A stretch of DNA of 64,000 bases from Berberis thunbergii (Eukaryota; Streptophyta; Magnoliopsida; Ranunculales; Berberidaceae), in the NCBI GenBank assembly GCA_003290165.1, contig QNQO01000682.1, forward strand, positions 1-64,000, written 5' to 3'. A program made the position numbers and the translations under genes. Every line of letters starts with the position of its first letter. The stretch's first letter is position 1. Shown in pieces: positions 11,348 through 22,240 of this stretch. The notes beneath the pieces were generated by a model. It was given only the letters and a program-made list of their open reading frames with translations. It made no database searches and was not told where the DNA came from.

Positions 11348-12296
11348 TTACTCGTTCGTGTCTGGGTCTTCCAAATTATAGCTCTTCGGGTTCTTGCTAG
11401 TTAAATTCAGATCTGCCATTGGTTCAACGTCTTTTTGACTAGCCATTCTCCTCTCGAGGTATGTCATCTTTTCTTCTTCTATTTCCTCTCTCCCCTCCCG
11501 ATTTGCTGGGAAAGGTTTCCTTTCGGATTCTCTCTTCTTCTTGGCAACCAACATCTCCTCGAGGGTGATGTACTTTTGAGCAGTTTTCAATAAGGTCGTC
11601 ATGTTTTTTGGAGGGTCTAGATTCATAGAATTGTAAAACAGTCATCTTTTCAATTCGGAAGCAAGGTGTCAACGACTATGTCATCGTTGCAACTTCCAAT
11701 CATGGGTACTCATGATGTGGAGTAAGTAATGTGGACCCCTTTCTGGTCCGCTGGCTACCCCATAGAACCCTTTCTAATGGATTCTTCAGGCTTTTGCTTG
11801 ATGTGGATTAAGTAATGTGGACTCTTTCTGATCCGCTGAATGCCAATGAACCTTGTGATGAAGGCCGTGGCTAGAGCTTGAAAGGAGTCTGTTGACCTTG
11901 GTGGAAGATTGTTGAACCAACTCATTGTCGTGGATGTGAGACTGGTCTGAAATGTTCGGCATAAAATGGACTTCGTGCTTTCTTTAAATTCCATCATGTG
12001 GTGGAAGTGCCACAGATGGTCTGCGAATCTGTAGTGCCATCATAAGCTTCGAACTTTGGGGGAGTGAACGTCTTTGGTGAAGGAGTTTTCATGAGTGCAA
12101 CGAAGAATGGCGGTCTGGCTAATTCATAAAACACGTTAGGATCTGTGACTCCCATCCTGAATGGAACTTGTATAAGAATTTCATTGCTTTGGAAGCCATC
12201 TCCTTGTGGTTCATTGCCATCAAAGTTTGCTTGTCGAAGTTCGATAGGGGTTTTTTGGTTATCTAGAATGTGGTTGGAAGAGTTCTGTTGCGACAA
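11348..12296 (-). pseudogene. Tat element A gag remnant
   Basis: The minus strand gives RMGVTDPNVFYELARPPF, FTPPKFEAYDGTTD, MMEFKESTKSILCRTFQTSL, TMSWFNNLPPRSTDSFQALA and LLKTAQKYITLEEMLVAKKK. These are the successive blocks of a plant Ty3/gypsy gag (retrotransposon gag capsid domain and following helix). The frame shifts near 12000 and 11670. Similar blocks appear in elements F and B. Confidence 0.8.
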
Positions 12297-12665
12297 CGTT
12301 TGGACGTGTTCAGCAGATTGAGTTCTTAGGTGAGCTTATCCACTACTTTAATCAGATAATCCGTGAAAATCTGTTCCATTGCCATCCCTACGAACCAGGA
12401 GCTGGTCAACACGGGGGTCTGTTGTTGTGCCGCTAGATGTTTGAGACGATTGGGCCACCATTACATGTTGTACTACTACATTAACTGGCATAGCTGGTTT
12501 TGCTATTGTTGGATTTGGGGCTTTCATTATTGGTAACTTAGCTTCACCAGTGGAATGATTACATTGATTGTTGAGGGTTTGTTGAATGTTCCATCTGCTC
12601 TAACTTTTTTGTTGTTAATCAGAGCTAAGGATATTTCCAACTACAAACTCAAAAAGGAAGTTGTC

Positions 12666-12688
12666 GTTTTCCATAGACGATACCAAAC
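12666..12688 (-). other. Primer-binding site of element A
   Basis: The minus strand reads TTTGGTATCGTCTATGG directly after the LTR. It is a mutated version of TTTGGCGCCGTCTATGG at the same place in element F, the form usual for Tat-lineage elements. The primer tRNA was not assigned. Confidence 0.6.
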
Positions 12689-13193
12689 TAATGCGTCCAA
12701 ATTTGATCTCCTAGAAATTCGACCTGCAAAATGAGGGTTAAATTGCCAAATATCGCACTTTTGGTGGTCGAAGGCACTCTGATGCTTAAGTCACTAAATT
12801 TGTAGGAGAGAGCTTAATTTAGACAGAGTTCAGTTAAACTTGCTTACCTTTGACGAATGTTTCATTTACCTTATATAGCGGTCGTTATTAATTCTTTGCG
12901 TGACTTAAGCATGTGAGGCTTGACAAGGGGAGACATTTTTTGTAACAGTCTCCTCTTTTATGGAGACACGTCCTTAGGGAGTAATTTCCGCCATGACTTG
13001 TCTCCTTCCTAACCTTTCTCTACTTTAAAAAAGAGGTTCGTTGGGTTAGGATTTGGGCTTTTGACTATGATCTGTTTTTAATGGCCCTTTTGGGCTTCAC
13101 GAGTTGGCCCTGAATTGAAATACTTGGTTCTCATGACAAGTGACCTTCGCCACATGTACGGCCATGATGATAGTCTTATTTAATGTATCGTCA
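12689..13193 (-). repeat. 5' LTR of element A, complete
   Basis: 505 bp, starting TAATGCGTCC (plus order) and ending TATCGTCA against the duplication TGCCT. On the minus strand CCGCTATATAAGG near 12872-12884 is a likely LTR TATA box. Confidence 0.8.
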
Positions 13194-13248
13194 TGCCTAA
13201 AATACAATTATTGCTAATAATACTAAATATCCTATTTACGTGAGAGTT

Positions 13249-13839
13249 TTACCAAGCTAATTGGGCTTTAATGCCTCCAAAAGATCTTGTTGCTAGTAAG
13301 AGACATTAACCCATGTGGAAGAAATTGGGCCACATCTCCAATAGTCTCTAAGGCATAAAATGGTTTTGATCAAAGGACCAATGTCGGATATGAATAAGGA
13401 AAATATGGATTCAAAATAATATTTAAATTGAAAACTGTTTAGATACAGATCGGCTGTAGGTGATCGTATTAAAATACGATTTTGTAATTAAAAAATTAGA
13501 CTGTATCAGAATATATTTCATTTTTGAAAATCATATGTACCACTTTTATTTATCGCATGCTTAAGACAAATAAATTTTGTCCAAATATAATAATCATTAC
13601 AAAATTTTATCCGACTCAAAAAACTAAAACGGGTCATAATAAAGTAATTTGAATATATTTGGTTCGAATACGGTTATCTCGTCTTTGAAAACTCTGATGT
13701 TAGTAATCGAGCACTAAGGAAGAACAGTCAGGAAAAAATAATGTGGCAATCTTGGCTTCTCAATGGGAACAAAAATACATAATATTGCCATCTAGCAGTA
13801 GTTTTGTGACGCTCAAGGATGAGAACCAGGTGTCACACG
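13249..13839. other. Spacer without a recognised gene
   Basis: Right flank of element H. AT-rich from about 13400, no convincing exon or repeat seen. Confidence 0.5.
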
Positions 13840-13848
13840 GAAACAAAT

Positions 13849-13999
13849 GGGGAATTCTAATTGTCGAGGAAACCAGCGAGGGAGGGAGGACCTTCCACCC
13901 CCTCGTGATACGTGCAAGGGATGGGATGCACGCATTGCGAGGGGGATGGAGGGTTCCCCCTCCCTCCCTCGCTGGTTTCCTCGCCAATTAGCCAAGCTC
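13849..13999. mobile_element. Palindromic Mutator-type MITE, copy 1
   Basis: About 150 bp, nearly all of it two inverted arms: CTAATTGTCGAGGAAACCAG on the left, mirrored by CTGGTTTCCTCGCCAATTAG on the right. A perfect 9-bp direct repeat GAAACAAAT flanks it (13840-13848 and 14000-14008). A 9-bp duplication with long inverted ends points to the Mutator superfamily. Shadow ORFs on both strands are the two arms and are not genes. Confidence 0.75.
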
Positions 14000-14242
14000 G
14001 AAACAAATATAAGATAGAAGCGATCTTGAACTCTAATTTTATGAATATTTTCAAATTTGCAACACCTAATACCTCAAAAGATATTCTCAATCTCTTTCAT
14101 CCAATTATTGATTTTGAGGACAATGTTAACATTAATGCAATCTCTGAAGCTGGGGTCATTACGCTTTCTTTTGGCAGTAGGGGTAGTCATAAGGTGCCCA
14201 GGCCAAATGGTTTTCATGAGTTTTTTTTTTCTTTTGGCAGCA

Positions 14243-15623
14243 GCCCCTAATTCTATATTTGTTATGTTTCATTATCTAATAAAAAAAACTCTCATTACGT
14301 GTATTTTGTGTATAATGCAGGAATTCAAGTATTAATCATCAAATATACACAAAATGACACAATAAGGCTAAGGTCAACAACAAAACTCATTGGAAGATAA
14401 CACATGTATTACCAAAGATTTTCAAGCCCAAGGTCCATGAAGTCAAGTTCACAAAGCACCATCATCTACATATCTCTAGAAAATTAATTTGAAGATTTGA
14501 ACATCCACATGGCAACTTCATCATAGCCAAAAGAATTCTCTACACACTCCACCATCAATTCTGCAACATATTTTCTGATTTTTTTCTTATTTTATCCTTA
14601 TTTTATTCCACCATATTCTTTTATCTTTCCCTTATTTTATTCCACCGTCCATTCTTCAACATATTCTCTCACTTTTTCCTTATTTTATTTATTTTTTATT
14701 CCACCACCTCACACTTCTTCACCTATAAATACCTCATGCTTGGAGTATACTTAGGACATATGGTAAAGGAGAGAAATTTGAGAGTTAAAGATTGAAAGCT
14801 TTGAAGTTTCACTTGTAAGTTTGAATTTTATTCTCTTTATGTGTATCATCATGAGAAACCTAAGGTTTACCATGAGTGGCTACACACCCTTTTAGGGTGT
14901 GAGTGAGCCCCATGGGATGATGGCCTCAATTAGGTATTCTCAAGGTATTTTTCCATGTAAATTAGACCGATATTGTGATTAGCATAATCTATGTACTTGG
15001 ATGCCAATGTTTAATGAAATTGATTGAAATTTTATTTTTCATAATCATGGATACATTTCTTGCTCTTGCTTTCATCTTCCTAAATGTCATAGAATAAAGA
15101 TGTCTTTACTAGTATGAGTCTAACAAACTCATCCTTTAATGTTTTAAGTGTGATCATAGTATAAGGGTATACATGATTTGTTAAATATTAGGTGTTTCAT
15201 TGAAGTATGAATTCCTTTTATACTTTTGGATCATGCTTATAATATTTGGATATGATTATCCAATTGGTTTTATTACATAAGTTTTATTGTACAATTTTCC
15301 ATTTTTAGGTGAGGTGAAAACTTATCTAAAGATGAGTTATGATTGGAAGAATATAATCTTGAGACTAGCCTAAGATAGCCACCCCATGGTGGTGATCTAT
15401 AAAGCCCTAAATATCTTCACATTCGATTGTAATTTGCTTACTTAGTTTTTATTTACCTTTTAGTTCAAACACCTCATCAACCACTTATTTTCTAACTAGT
15501 TAAATTTTAAGATAGATTTAAATATTAGTTTTCTGATTTTATAGCTCTCCGTGTGGGATTATACTTGCCGTTATTTAACTCAATAGATAATTGTGCGGTT
15601 GAGGTATGATTTGAGATCGATCA
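14243..15623 (+). repeat. 5' LTR of Athila element
   Basis: It aligns with 24283-25688 throughout. Shared blocks include CATTACGTGTATTTTGTGTA-like sequence near the start, GGTTTACCATGAGTGGCTA in the middle and GATTTGAGATCGATCA at the end. About 20 bp of the 5' end are missing, and it abuts a CTTTTGGCAGCA repeat. Confidence 0.9.
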
Positions 15624-15629
15624 AGTTTT

Positions 15630-15646
15630 TGGCACCATTGCCGGGG
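15630..15646 (+). other. Athila primer-binding site (tRNA-Asp type)
   Basis: TGGCACCATTGCCGGGG lies 6 bp after the LTR. The Athila consensus is TGGCGCCGTTGCCGGGG, so two C-to-T/G-to-A type changes are present, as expected from methylated CpG decay. Confidence 0.85.
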
Positions 15647-17417
15647 TGAGCAATGGAAAATTAGTTTTAAAATCAATTTTGAATACTTATCACTAGTTTA
15701 GTTTAGGTTCATTTTCATAATTTAGGTGCATTTGCATTGTTTTGATAACATTTGTAGTCTGAAAACTCTGTAACATCTTCATGTTTGCATTTTTTAGACT
15801 AACTAATGTTTTCTTTTTAATTTTAAATTTTTTTTTTTGTATATATACATGATCTGATCTTTTATCGATATCTTTCTGTTCGTTTACTGGATTAAAGACT
15901 AGATAGAAACAATTTTTCAAAGTTGGACTACCTGTGCTGGAATTTGAGTGTTGCAGAATACCAATGTTTGGACATATTTTTCTACCAATATATAACTCTG
16001 GTGTGAGTGTTTCCAAATTCTAACATGTTCAAAATCTTGTCTAGTTTCTATATTATCTTTTGGATTTCAATTTGGATAATTGGTTGAAACAAAATTCAAA
16101 TTTTCGCAACATCTACACAATCTGGACAGTGTTTTTTTTTTTTTTTTTTTTTTGTCACTTTTACTTTCCGCAACTTTCTTGCTGCCAAATGAACTTTTAG
16201 GATTATTTTTTTTTTTAAGAAAATGTTCATCTGTTAGTAATCCATAAAAAATTTAGAATTTAATTTCATCAAGTATTGAACTTTGCATGAATTTTCAAAG
16301 TCGATTTATCAATTCTGGAAATTTCAGCAATGCATTGTTTTGCCAAAGTTGAATTTTTTTTGAGTTTTTGGTTCTATACTCTTTTTTGAAGCCACTACTC
16401 ACTCTTAAAGGTGTAATTTTTTAGGATTTGTGTGGAAAGATACTTGAAGAAGAGCTTTGGTGGATCTAAAATTGAAGCCACTTGGACCAAAGTAGAACAA
16501 TTTGTTCTTGTTTTCTTTGAGTGATTGTGAGGATTTAAATCTGTACTCTTAAGTTGTAATTGATAAAATAGGGTCCAAGATACAACAGGAAGCAAAGTTA
16601 GGTACGCATCTTAAACCACTTCGAATCTTATGCAAGAATTGTTGCTGGAATTTTTTTGAGTGTTTAAATTTTTGCAAGATATCTAATTGTACTAAACTAC
16701 GTAAGAGCAGACCTGGCTATTTGCAACTGAGTGGGACTTGATCACCCACTTCATCACTCCAATTCACATTCAAACTTGGCCAAATTTAATAAAATGAACT
16801 CATATAACTAGAGCCAATTAGAACGGTGTTCATAGAACTTCAAAAAGGAATAGACTGTGAATGAACTCTTTCGAAGTAAGGCTACTCTATTGCCAGTTAG
16901 TTTGCGCCGGTAAAGACCATTGTGACTGCACTGCCATTTCTGACCTTTTCGCATAGAGAGTGGTGTTTCGATGGGGTTTCTCACAAGTCTAATCTTATTT
17001 TGATTAGGAACACAAGGGTTTTTGAAAGCATTTAAGTTGTAACTAAATATCATAAGAAATCCTTGGATCTTAAAGACGCCCTTCAAAGGCTTTGCCAGTT
17101 CTAGCATACCAAACAGGGTAAAATCTGGCTAGAATGCATCTCTGCCTAATTTGGTGGTCTAACAAGTTTTTACGTAATAAGGTTCTCTTTACTTACATTT
17201 AAGAGATATGGAAAAATCTAACTAGGGTGAGAATTGACTTTTGAGGCGCTAAAAAATCATTCTCCACTTCAAATTAGATTGGGCCTTAAAAATCAATTGT
17301 CCCTTTCACTTGACTGAAGACAATCAATTTGTTGTGTGCTAGACATCAAGGACTTGTTTGTGCATTAACTTCTAAGTGAAATTGCACCTAGTTTAGGTTC
17401 ACATTTGGGAGTTGTGA
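15647..17417 (+). other. Athila 5' internal region, no readable protein
   Basis: T-rich with long T runs near 15826-15838 and 16131-16153. The leader and the gag N-terminus should lie here, but no gag block could be read, so this part is heavily decayed or rearranged. Confidence 0.5.
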
Positions 17418-18790
17418 TTGTTGTATGAGCGTTTGGTCATGAGACCATACTCGACACATGGTTCACATTTAAGCGATGATGCAGTCTTTGAGTTCTTTGA
17501 GAAATTGTCAGAGAACTCTCAACAATGGAATTTTGCGAATAGAAGGGATAAAATCTCTACAAACAAGGTAGACCTTTACGAAGTAAGGGAAAAAGTAGAT
17601 CTCCACACCCAAATAGAAAGTATGAGGAGACAAATTAAGGCTTTATCCATGGCTCAAACTAAATCAGCGGAGACTATTCACTCAGTCAGGAAGTTTCAGG
17701 CAGTGAACCTAACACATTTCCTTGCACCATTTGCACAGAACCAACACATATGGCTCATTCATGACCCATCTTTTATCCAGAAAGATCAACTGGGGAAAAA
17801 CATGTTCAGGCCATCAATGCTTATAAAATAGAGAACCCTTTCAGTGAAACATACAATTTTGGGTGGGGAAGCCATCCAAATTTTGCATGGAGGCAAGATC
17901 AACCTCAAAATAATGGAGAACATCAATCCTATAGGGGACCGAATCAATTTCACTCTCAGAGGCAATAGTTCTCTAATGTGCCCCACTGGAATAGTCAATT
18001 TGTTGCACTGCAACAAAGTAAGTCATCCTTAGAAGAATTGTTGCAACAAACGATTCATGCCCAGAACATGGCTACTTAATCCATCACTCAAGCCATAGTG
18101 AAATTATGGGAACAAATGAGTCACCTAGCAACCATTGTTGGTGTTAGAGAGAAAGGTAAGTTTCCTAGCCTACCAATACCAAATCCCAAGGGACAATTTG
18201 TGTCACAACCACCTCAATCCCAACATCAACAACATCCCAAAGGATAGTTTGAAATAGGAATTGGTTCAAACCAAAATCTCTAACATGAGGAAGTAAAATC
18301 TATTATGACTCTGAAAAGTGGTAAACATGTGAACAATAAGGTTGAGTTGCCCTTGAGATTGAACCAGTTCAATCTCAATAAAAGGAAAAATAGACCAAAG
18401 TGTCCAAGAGCCCACCATCTAGGAACATGGTTCCTAATCAAAGCCAAAAGCCACAATCAATGAAGCCCTTTATTCCAAAAGCTCTATACCTTGAGAAAAT
18501 TCTACCACCAAGGAAAGGTCATTCGAATGACAACGTCTTAGAAGTGTTTAAACAAGTGAACATCAACATACCATTTGTAGAGGCCATCAAGCAAATATCT
18601 TGGTATTCCAAGTTTCTCAAAGATATGTGTATTGTGAAAAAGGAAAACCAATGTGCCTCAGCAAGCATTTGTAGCAAAACAAACCTCATCCTACATCCAA
18701 CAACATATTGGTGTGAATTACAAATACCCAAGTTGTCCAACCATTGCCTTGAGAATAGGTGAGAATGAGATCAAACAAGCTTTGCCAAAT
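17418..18790 (+). pseudogene. Athila gag remnant
   Basis: Frames give FEFFEKLSENSQQWNFANRR, VDLHTQIESMRRQIKALSMA (17590-17660), then NPFSETYNFGWGSHPNFAWR (17833-17892) and an asparagine/glutamine-rich stretch. These match the C-terminal half of Athila gag, whose SETYNPGWxxHPNFxW motif is distinctive. Several stops and frame changes occur (for example 17829 and 18078). Confidence 0.75.
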
Positions 18791-19063
18791 CTATGAGCTA
18801 GTGTGAATCTATTGACATTTTCAGTGTACAAATCTCTAGATTTAGGGGAGTTAAAACTAACTTCCATCACCCTTCAGTTAGCTGATAGGTTCATCAAGGT
18901 TCCAAGGGAAATTGTTGAAGATGTGCTTGTTCAGGTTGATAAGGTCTACTTCCTAGTAGATTTCATGGTGTTAGACACTGAACCAGTTACAAATGTTAAA
19001 AACCAAATCCTCGACATTTTAGGTCGTCCATTCTTAGCAACATCAAATGCCATTACCCACTAA
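18791..19063 (+). pseudogene. Athila protease remnant
   Basis: ASVNLLTFSVYKSLDLGELK and TSITLQLADRFIKVPREIVE, followed by VDFMVLDTEP and ILGRPFLATSNAI, form the Athila aspartic protease domain. The active-site stretch, normally DLGASVN, reads NL-stop-ASVN, so the catalytic Asp is lost. Confidence 0.8.
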
Positions 19064-19639
19064 AGAAATGGTATCATGAAGTTGTCCTTTGGCAACATGA
19101 CAGTTGAGCTTAATGTATTCCATAGTGTCCAACGGCCAGTTGAGAAAAATGTCGGGAGGAAGTGAACATGATAGAATGCCTCAATGAAATTTTTTTCTGA
19201 GGCAATGTTATATTGATCCCTTGGAAAAATGTTTGGCCCATTTTGGTTTGGACCTCGACGAAGAAAATACCATTAAAGAAGTCAATTCATTGTTTGACTC
19301 TATACCTTTACTTGACACCTATTCTTGAAAACCAAAGGTAGAGTCGTTACTCATTGGTAGCAAGCTACAAATTCCTTTATTAGTTGAACCACCAAAGTTG
19401 GAACTCAAACCATTGCCCAACCATTTGAAATACACTTTCTTAGGAGACAGTAATACCTTACCTATCATCATTTATGCTCACTTAGATAAAGAACAGGAAG
19501 GTAAGTTAGTGGAGATGCTCCAAAAACACAAAAAGCCAATTGGTTGGTCTATTACAAACATCAAGGGAATAAGTCCTATGGTGAGCACAAGATCATCTCG
19601 AAGAGAATGCAAAAACCTTTAGAGAACCACAAAAGAGAC

Positions 19640-20930
19640 TAAATCCTACAATGAAAGTTGTGAGAGAGGAGGTGATTAAATTTCTAGATGCGAGTATTAT
19701 ATACCCAATCTCTGATAGTCAATGGTTTAGCCCAGTTCAGGTAGTTCCCAAGAAATTTGGCATCAACATCGTGAATAACAACATTGATGAGTTGGTGCCT
19801 ACTCGTGGTCAAATAGGATGGCAAGTATGTATTGACTGTCGGAAGCTAAACTCGATGACTAGGAAAGACCATTTTCTTCTTTTCTTTACTGATCAAATGT
19901 TAGATCGGTTAGTCAGTCATGAGTATGACTATTTTCTCGATGGTTACCTTAGCTACAACAAAATTCCAATAGCTCAAGAAGATTAAGACAAAACCACATT
20001 TACCTGTCCATTCGGTACCTTTGCATATAGGCGTATGCTCTTTGGTTTGTGTCATGCACCCGTAACATTGCAAAATGCATGTTGAGTATTTTTTTCCGAT
20101 ATGGTAGAAAGATTTCTAGTAGACATCATGGATGACTTTTCTATATTTGGCTTTATTTTTTATCAATGTTTGAATCATCTAACCCTTATGTTGGATAGAT
20201 GTAAGGAGAAAAATCTTATACTCAATTGGGAAAAATGTAATTTCATAGTAAAAGAGGGTATTATGTTAGGTCACATAATTTCAAAAAGATGTGTGGAAGT
20301 AGACAAAACCAAAGTAGACACCATAGCTAACCTACCACCACCAAGAACTGTCAAAGAAATCAAGTCCTTTTTAAGACATTCTGGTTTCTATCGTGAGTTC
20401 ATCAAAGATTTCAGCAAAATTACAAGGCCCTTGTGTGCACTTTTGGCCAAGGAAGCCTCGTTCGATTTTAATGATGAATGGTTGAAGGCATTTGAGCAGT
20501 TGAAGTCTGAACTTACCTCAGTACCCATTATTCGTCCACCTAATTGGAGTGTTTCTTTTGAGATATGTGTGATGCATCTAATTATGCCATAGGCGTAGTG
20601 TTGGGGCAGTGAATAGACAAACGCTCCCATGTGGTCCATTATGCGAATAAGATTCTCAATGGTGCTCAACTCAATTATTCCACCACGGAAAAAAATTTGT
20701 TGGCAATTGTTTTTGCCCTTGACAAATTTCGATCCTATCTCACTGGATCCAAAGTGATTGTCTATACTGATCATGCGACATTAAAATACCTTTTTTCTAA
20801 AAATGATTTAAAATCACGTTTGATCTGATGAGTCTTGGTACTTCAAGAATTTGATCTTAAGATTCGAGACAAGAAAGGAACGAAAAATATGGTCGTTGAC
20901 CACTTATCTCCGATGATTATTGAATCGGAG
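19640..20930 (+). pseudogene. Athila reverse transcriptase-RNase H remnant
   Basis: RT blocks in order: VVREEVIKFLDASIIYPISD, WQVCIDCRKLNSMTRKDHF, TFTCPFGTFAYRRMLFGLCH, and the catalytic box IMDDFSIFG (20127-20153). RT thumb and connection follow: IKSFLRHSGFYREFIKDFSK. RNase H follows: [20 protein letters not shown] and [16 protein letters not shown]. Stops at 19984, 20083, 20590 and 20828 break it into four frames. Confidence 0.9.
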
Positions 20931-21099
20931 AAAGAACTATTACCCATAACAAAAACTTTCTCTGATGAACAATTAATGATTATCGCTCATGTCAAATCAC
21001 AACCACCTTTGGCATGCTACATTGTGAACTTTCTTGCTATAAAGAAAATTCCAAAACATTGGTCTAAGCAAGATAAGTTTAAGTTTCTATTCATGGTAA

Positions 21100-22240
21100 A
21101 ATATTTTTCTTGGGATGAACCCTATCTCTTCAAATATTGTCCAGATCAAATCATTCGTAGATGCATCCCTGAGTTGGACCAGAGATATCTTGGCATTTTA
21201 CCATGATCATGCATGCGGAGGCCATTTTAGTGTGAAGAAGACTGCTGCAAAAGTTTTGCAATGCGATTTCTATTGAACCGCCCTTTTTGAAATGTCCATG
21301 TGTACTGTCAAGCTTGTACAAAATGTCAATAATTAGGGCGCATATCTCATAGACACATGATGCATTTGACTCCAATCCTGATTGTGGAACTCTTTGATGT
21401 GTAGGGTACTGATTTCATAGGTCCATTCCCAACTTCATATGGTTTCATCTACATTTTGGTTGTGGTAGACTATGTCTCAAAATGGATTGAAGCCATAGCT
21501 TGTAAGATCAATGACCCCAGGGTAGTTGTCAACTTCTTAAAGAAGTACATCCTTATTCGTTTTGTCACACCTCATGCAATCATCAATGATAGAAGTTCCC
21601 ACTTTTGCAATAGATTGTTTGAGAACTTAATGAAAAGGTATGGTGTTACCCACAAGGTTGTTGTACCATGCCATCCGCAAACGAGTAGTCAGGTAGAAGT
21701 TTTCAATCGGCAAATCAAACAAATCCTTGAAAAAACTGTCAGACCAGATAGAAAGGATTGGAGTTTGAGATTGTCAGAGTCTTTCTGGGCTTACCACACT
21801 ACATTCAAAAGCCCCATAGGAATGTTGCCCTATCATTTAATATTTGGCAAAACCTTGTCATTTACCCATTGAGCTCGAGCACAGAGCTTTTTGGGCAATT
21901 TAAACGTCTTAACTTTGACCTTGATTAGCTGGTGAACATAGAAAGTGGCAACTAAATGAGCTTGATGAGCTCATAAATGATGCATACAATCTATCCAAGA
22001 AGTATAAGAAGAAAATAAAAATAAAAATCCATGATGGTCAAATCATGCGAAAAGAGTTTGACCCAGGTCATAAAGTACTTCTGTAAAATTCTCGACTTCA
22101 CATATTTCCTGGGAAGTTAAAGACCCGTTGGTCAGGACCTTTTAGTGTCAAAACTGTTACCCATAGGGTTCCATCACAGTTGAAAACCCAAAAGAAGTAG
22201 TAACTTCCAAGTTAATGGACAATGTCTGAGGGCCTTTTTA
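21100..22240 (+). pseudogene. Athila integrase remnant
   Basis: The N-terminal zinc region HDHACGGHFSVKKTAAKVLQ (21206-21265) is followed by the core: VVVDYVSKWIEAIACKIND, FVTPHAIINDRSSHFCNRLF and PQTSSQVEVFNRQIKQILEK (21456-21740). The last holds the third catalytic acidic residue. A C-terminal part with PGKLKTRWSGPF (22110-22145) ends it. Frameshifted in the zinc region and after 21870. Confidence 0.85.

Larger units (their letters stand above)
5772..13193 (-). mobile_element. Ty3/gypsy Tat-type retrotransposon 'A'
   Basis: The element starts TGATGCATCC, ends TATCGTCA, and has a perfect 5-bp duplication TGCCT. LTR copies lie at 5772-6030 (truncated) and 12689-13193. In transcription order (right to left) it holds a primer-binding site, gag (12296-11348) and pol (about 10920-8470). 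An extra ORF runs on the opposite strand (6207-8164), before the 3' LTR. An antisense ORF between pol and the 3' LTR is a hallmark described for the Tat lineage. All coding parts carry stops or frameshifts, so it is dead. Confidence 0.85.
4002..13243 (-). mobile_element. Small non-autonomous LTR retrotransposon 'H', split by element A
   Basis: Two related LTRs of about 270-290 bp face the same way on the minus strand. The left one is 4002-4270. The right one is 5528-5771 continued at 13199-13243, because element A lies inside it. A primer-binding site like initiator-tRNA-Met adjoins the right LTR and a purine tract adjoins the left LTR, so transcription ran right to left. The internal region is only about 1.25 kb, with no gag or pol, so this is a LARD/TRIM-like element mobilised by others. 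Flanks GATTT (3997-4001) and GAGTT (13244-13248) fit a mutated 5-bp target duplication. Confidence 0.75.

Noticed and set aside
13743..14090. Cluster of ORFs on both strands
   Set aside because: They are the two arms of the palindromic MITE read in several frames.
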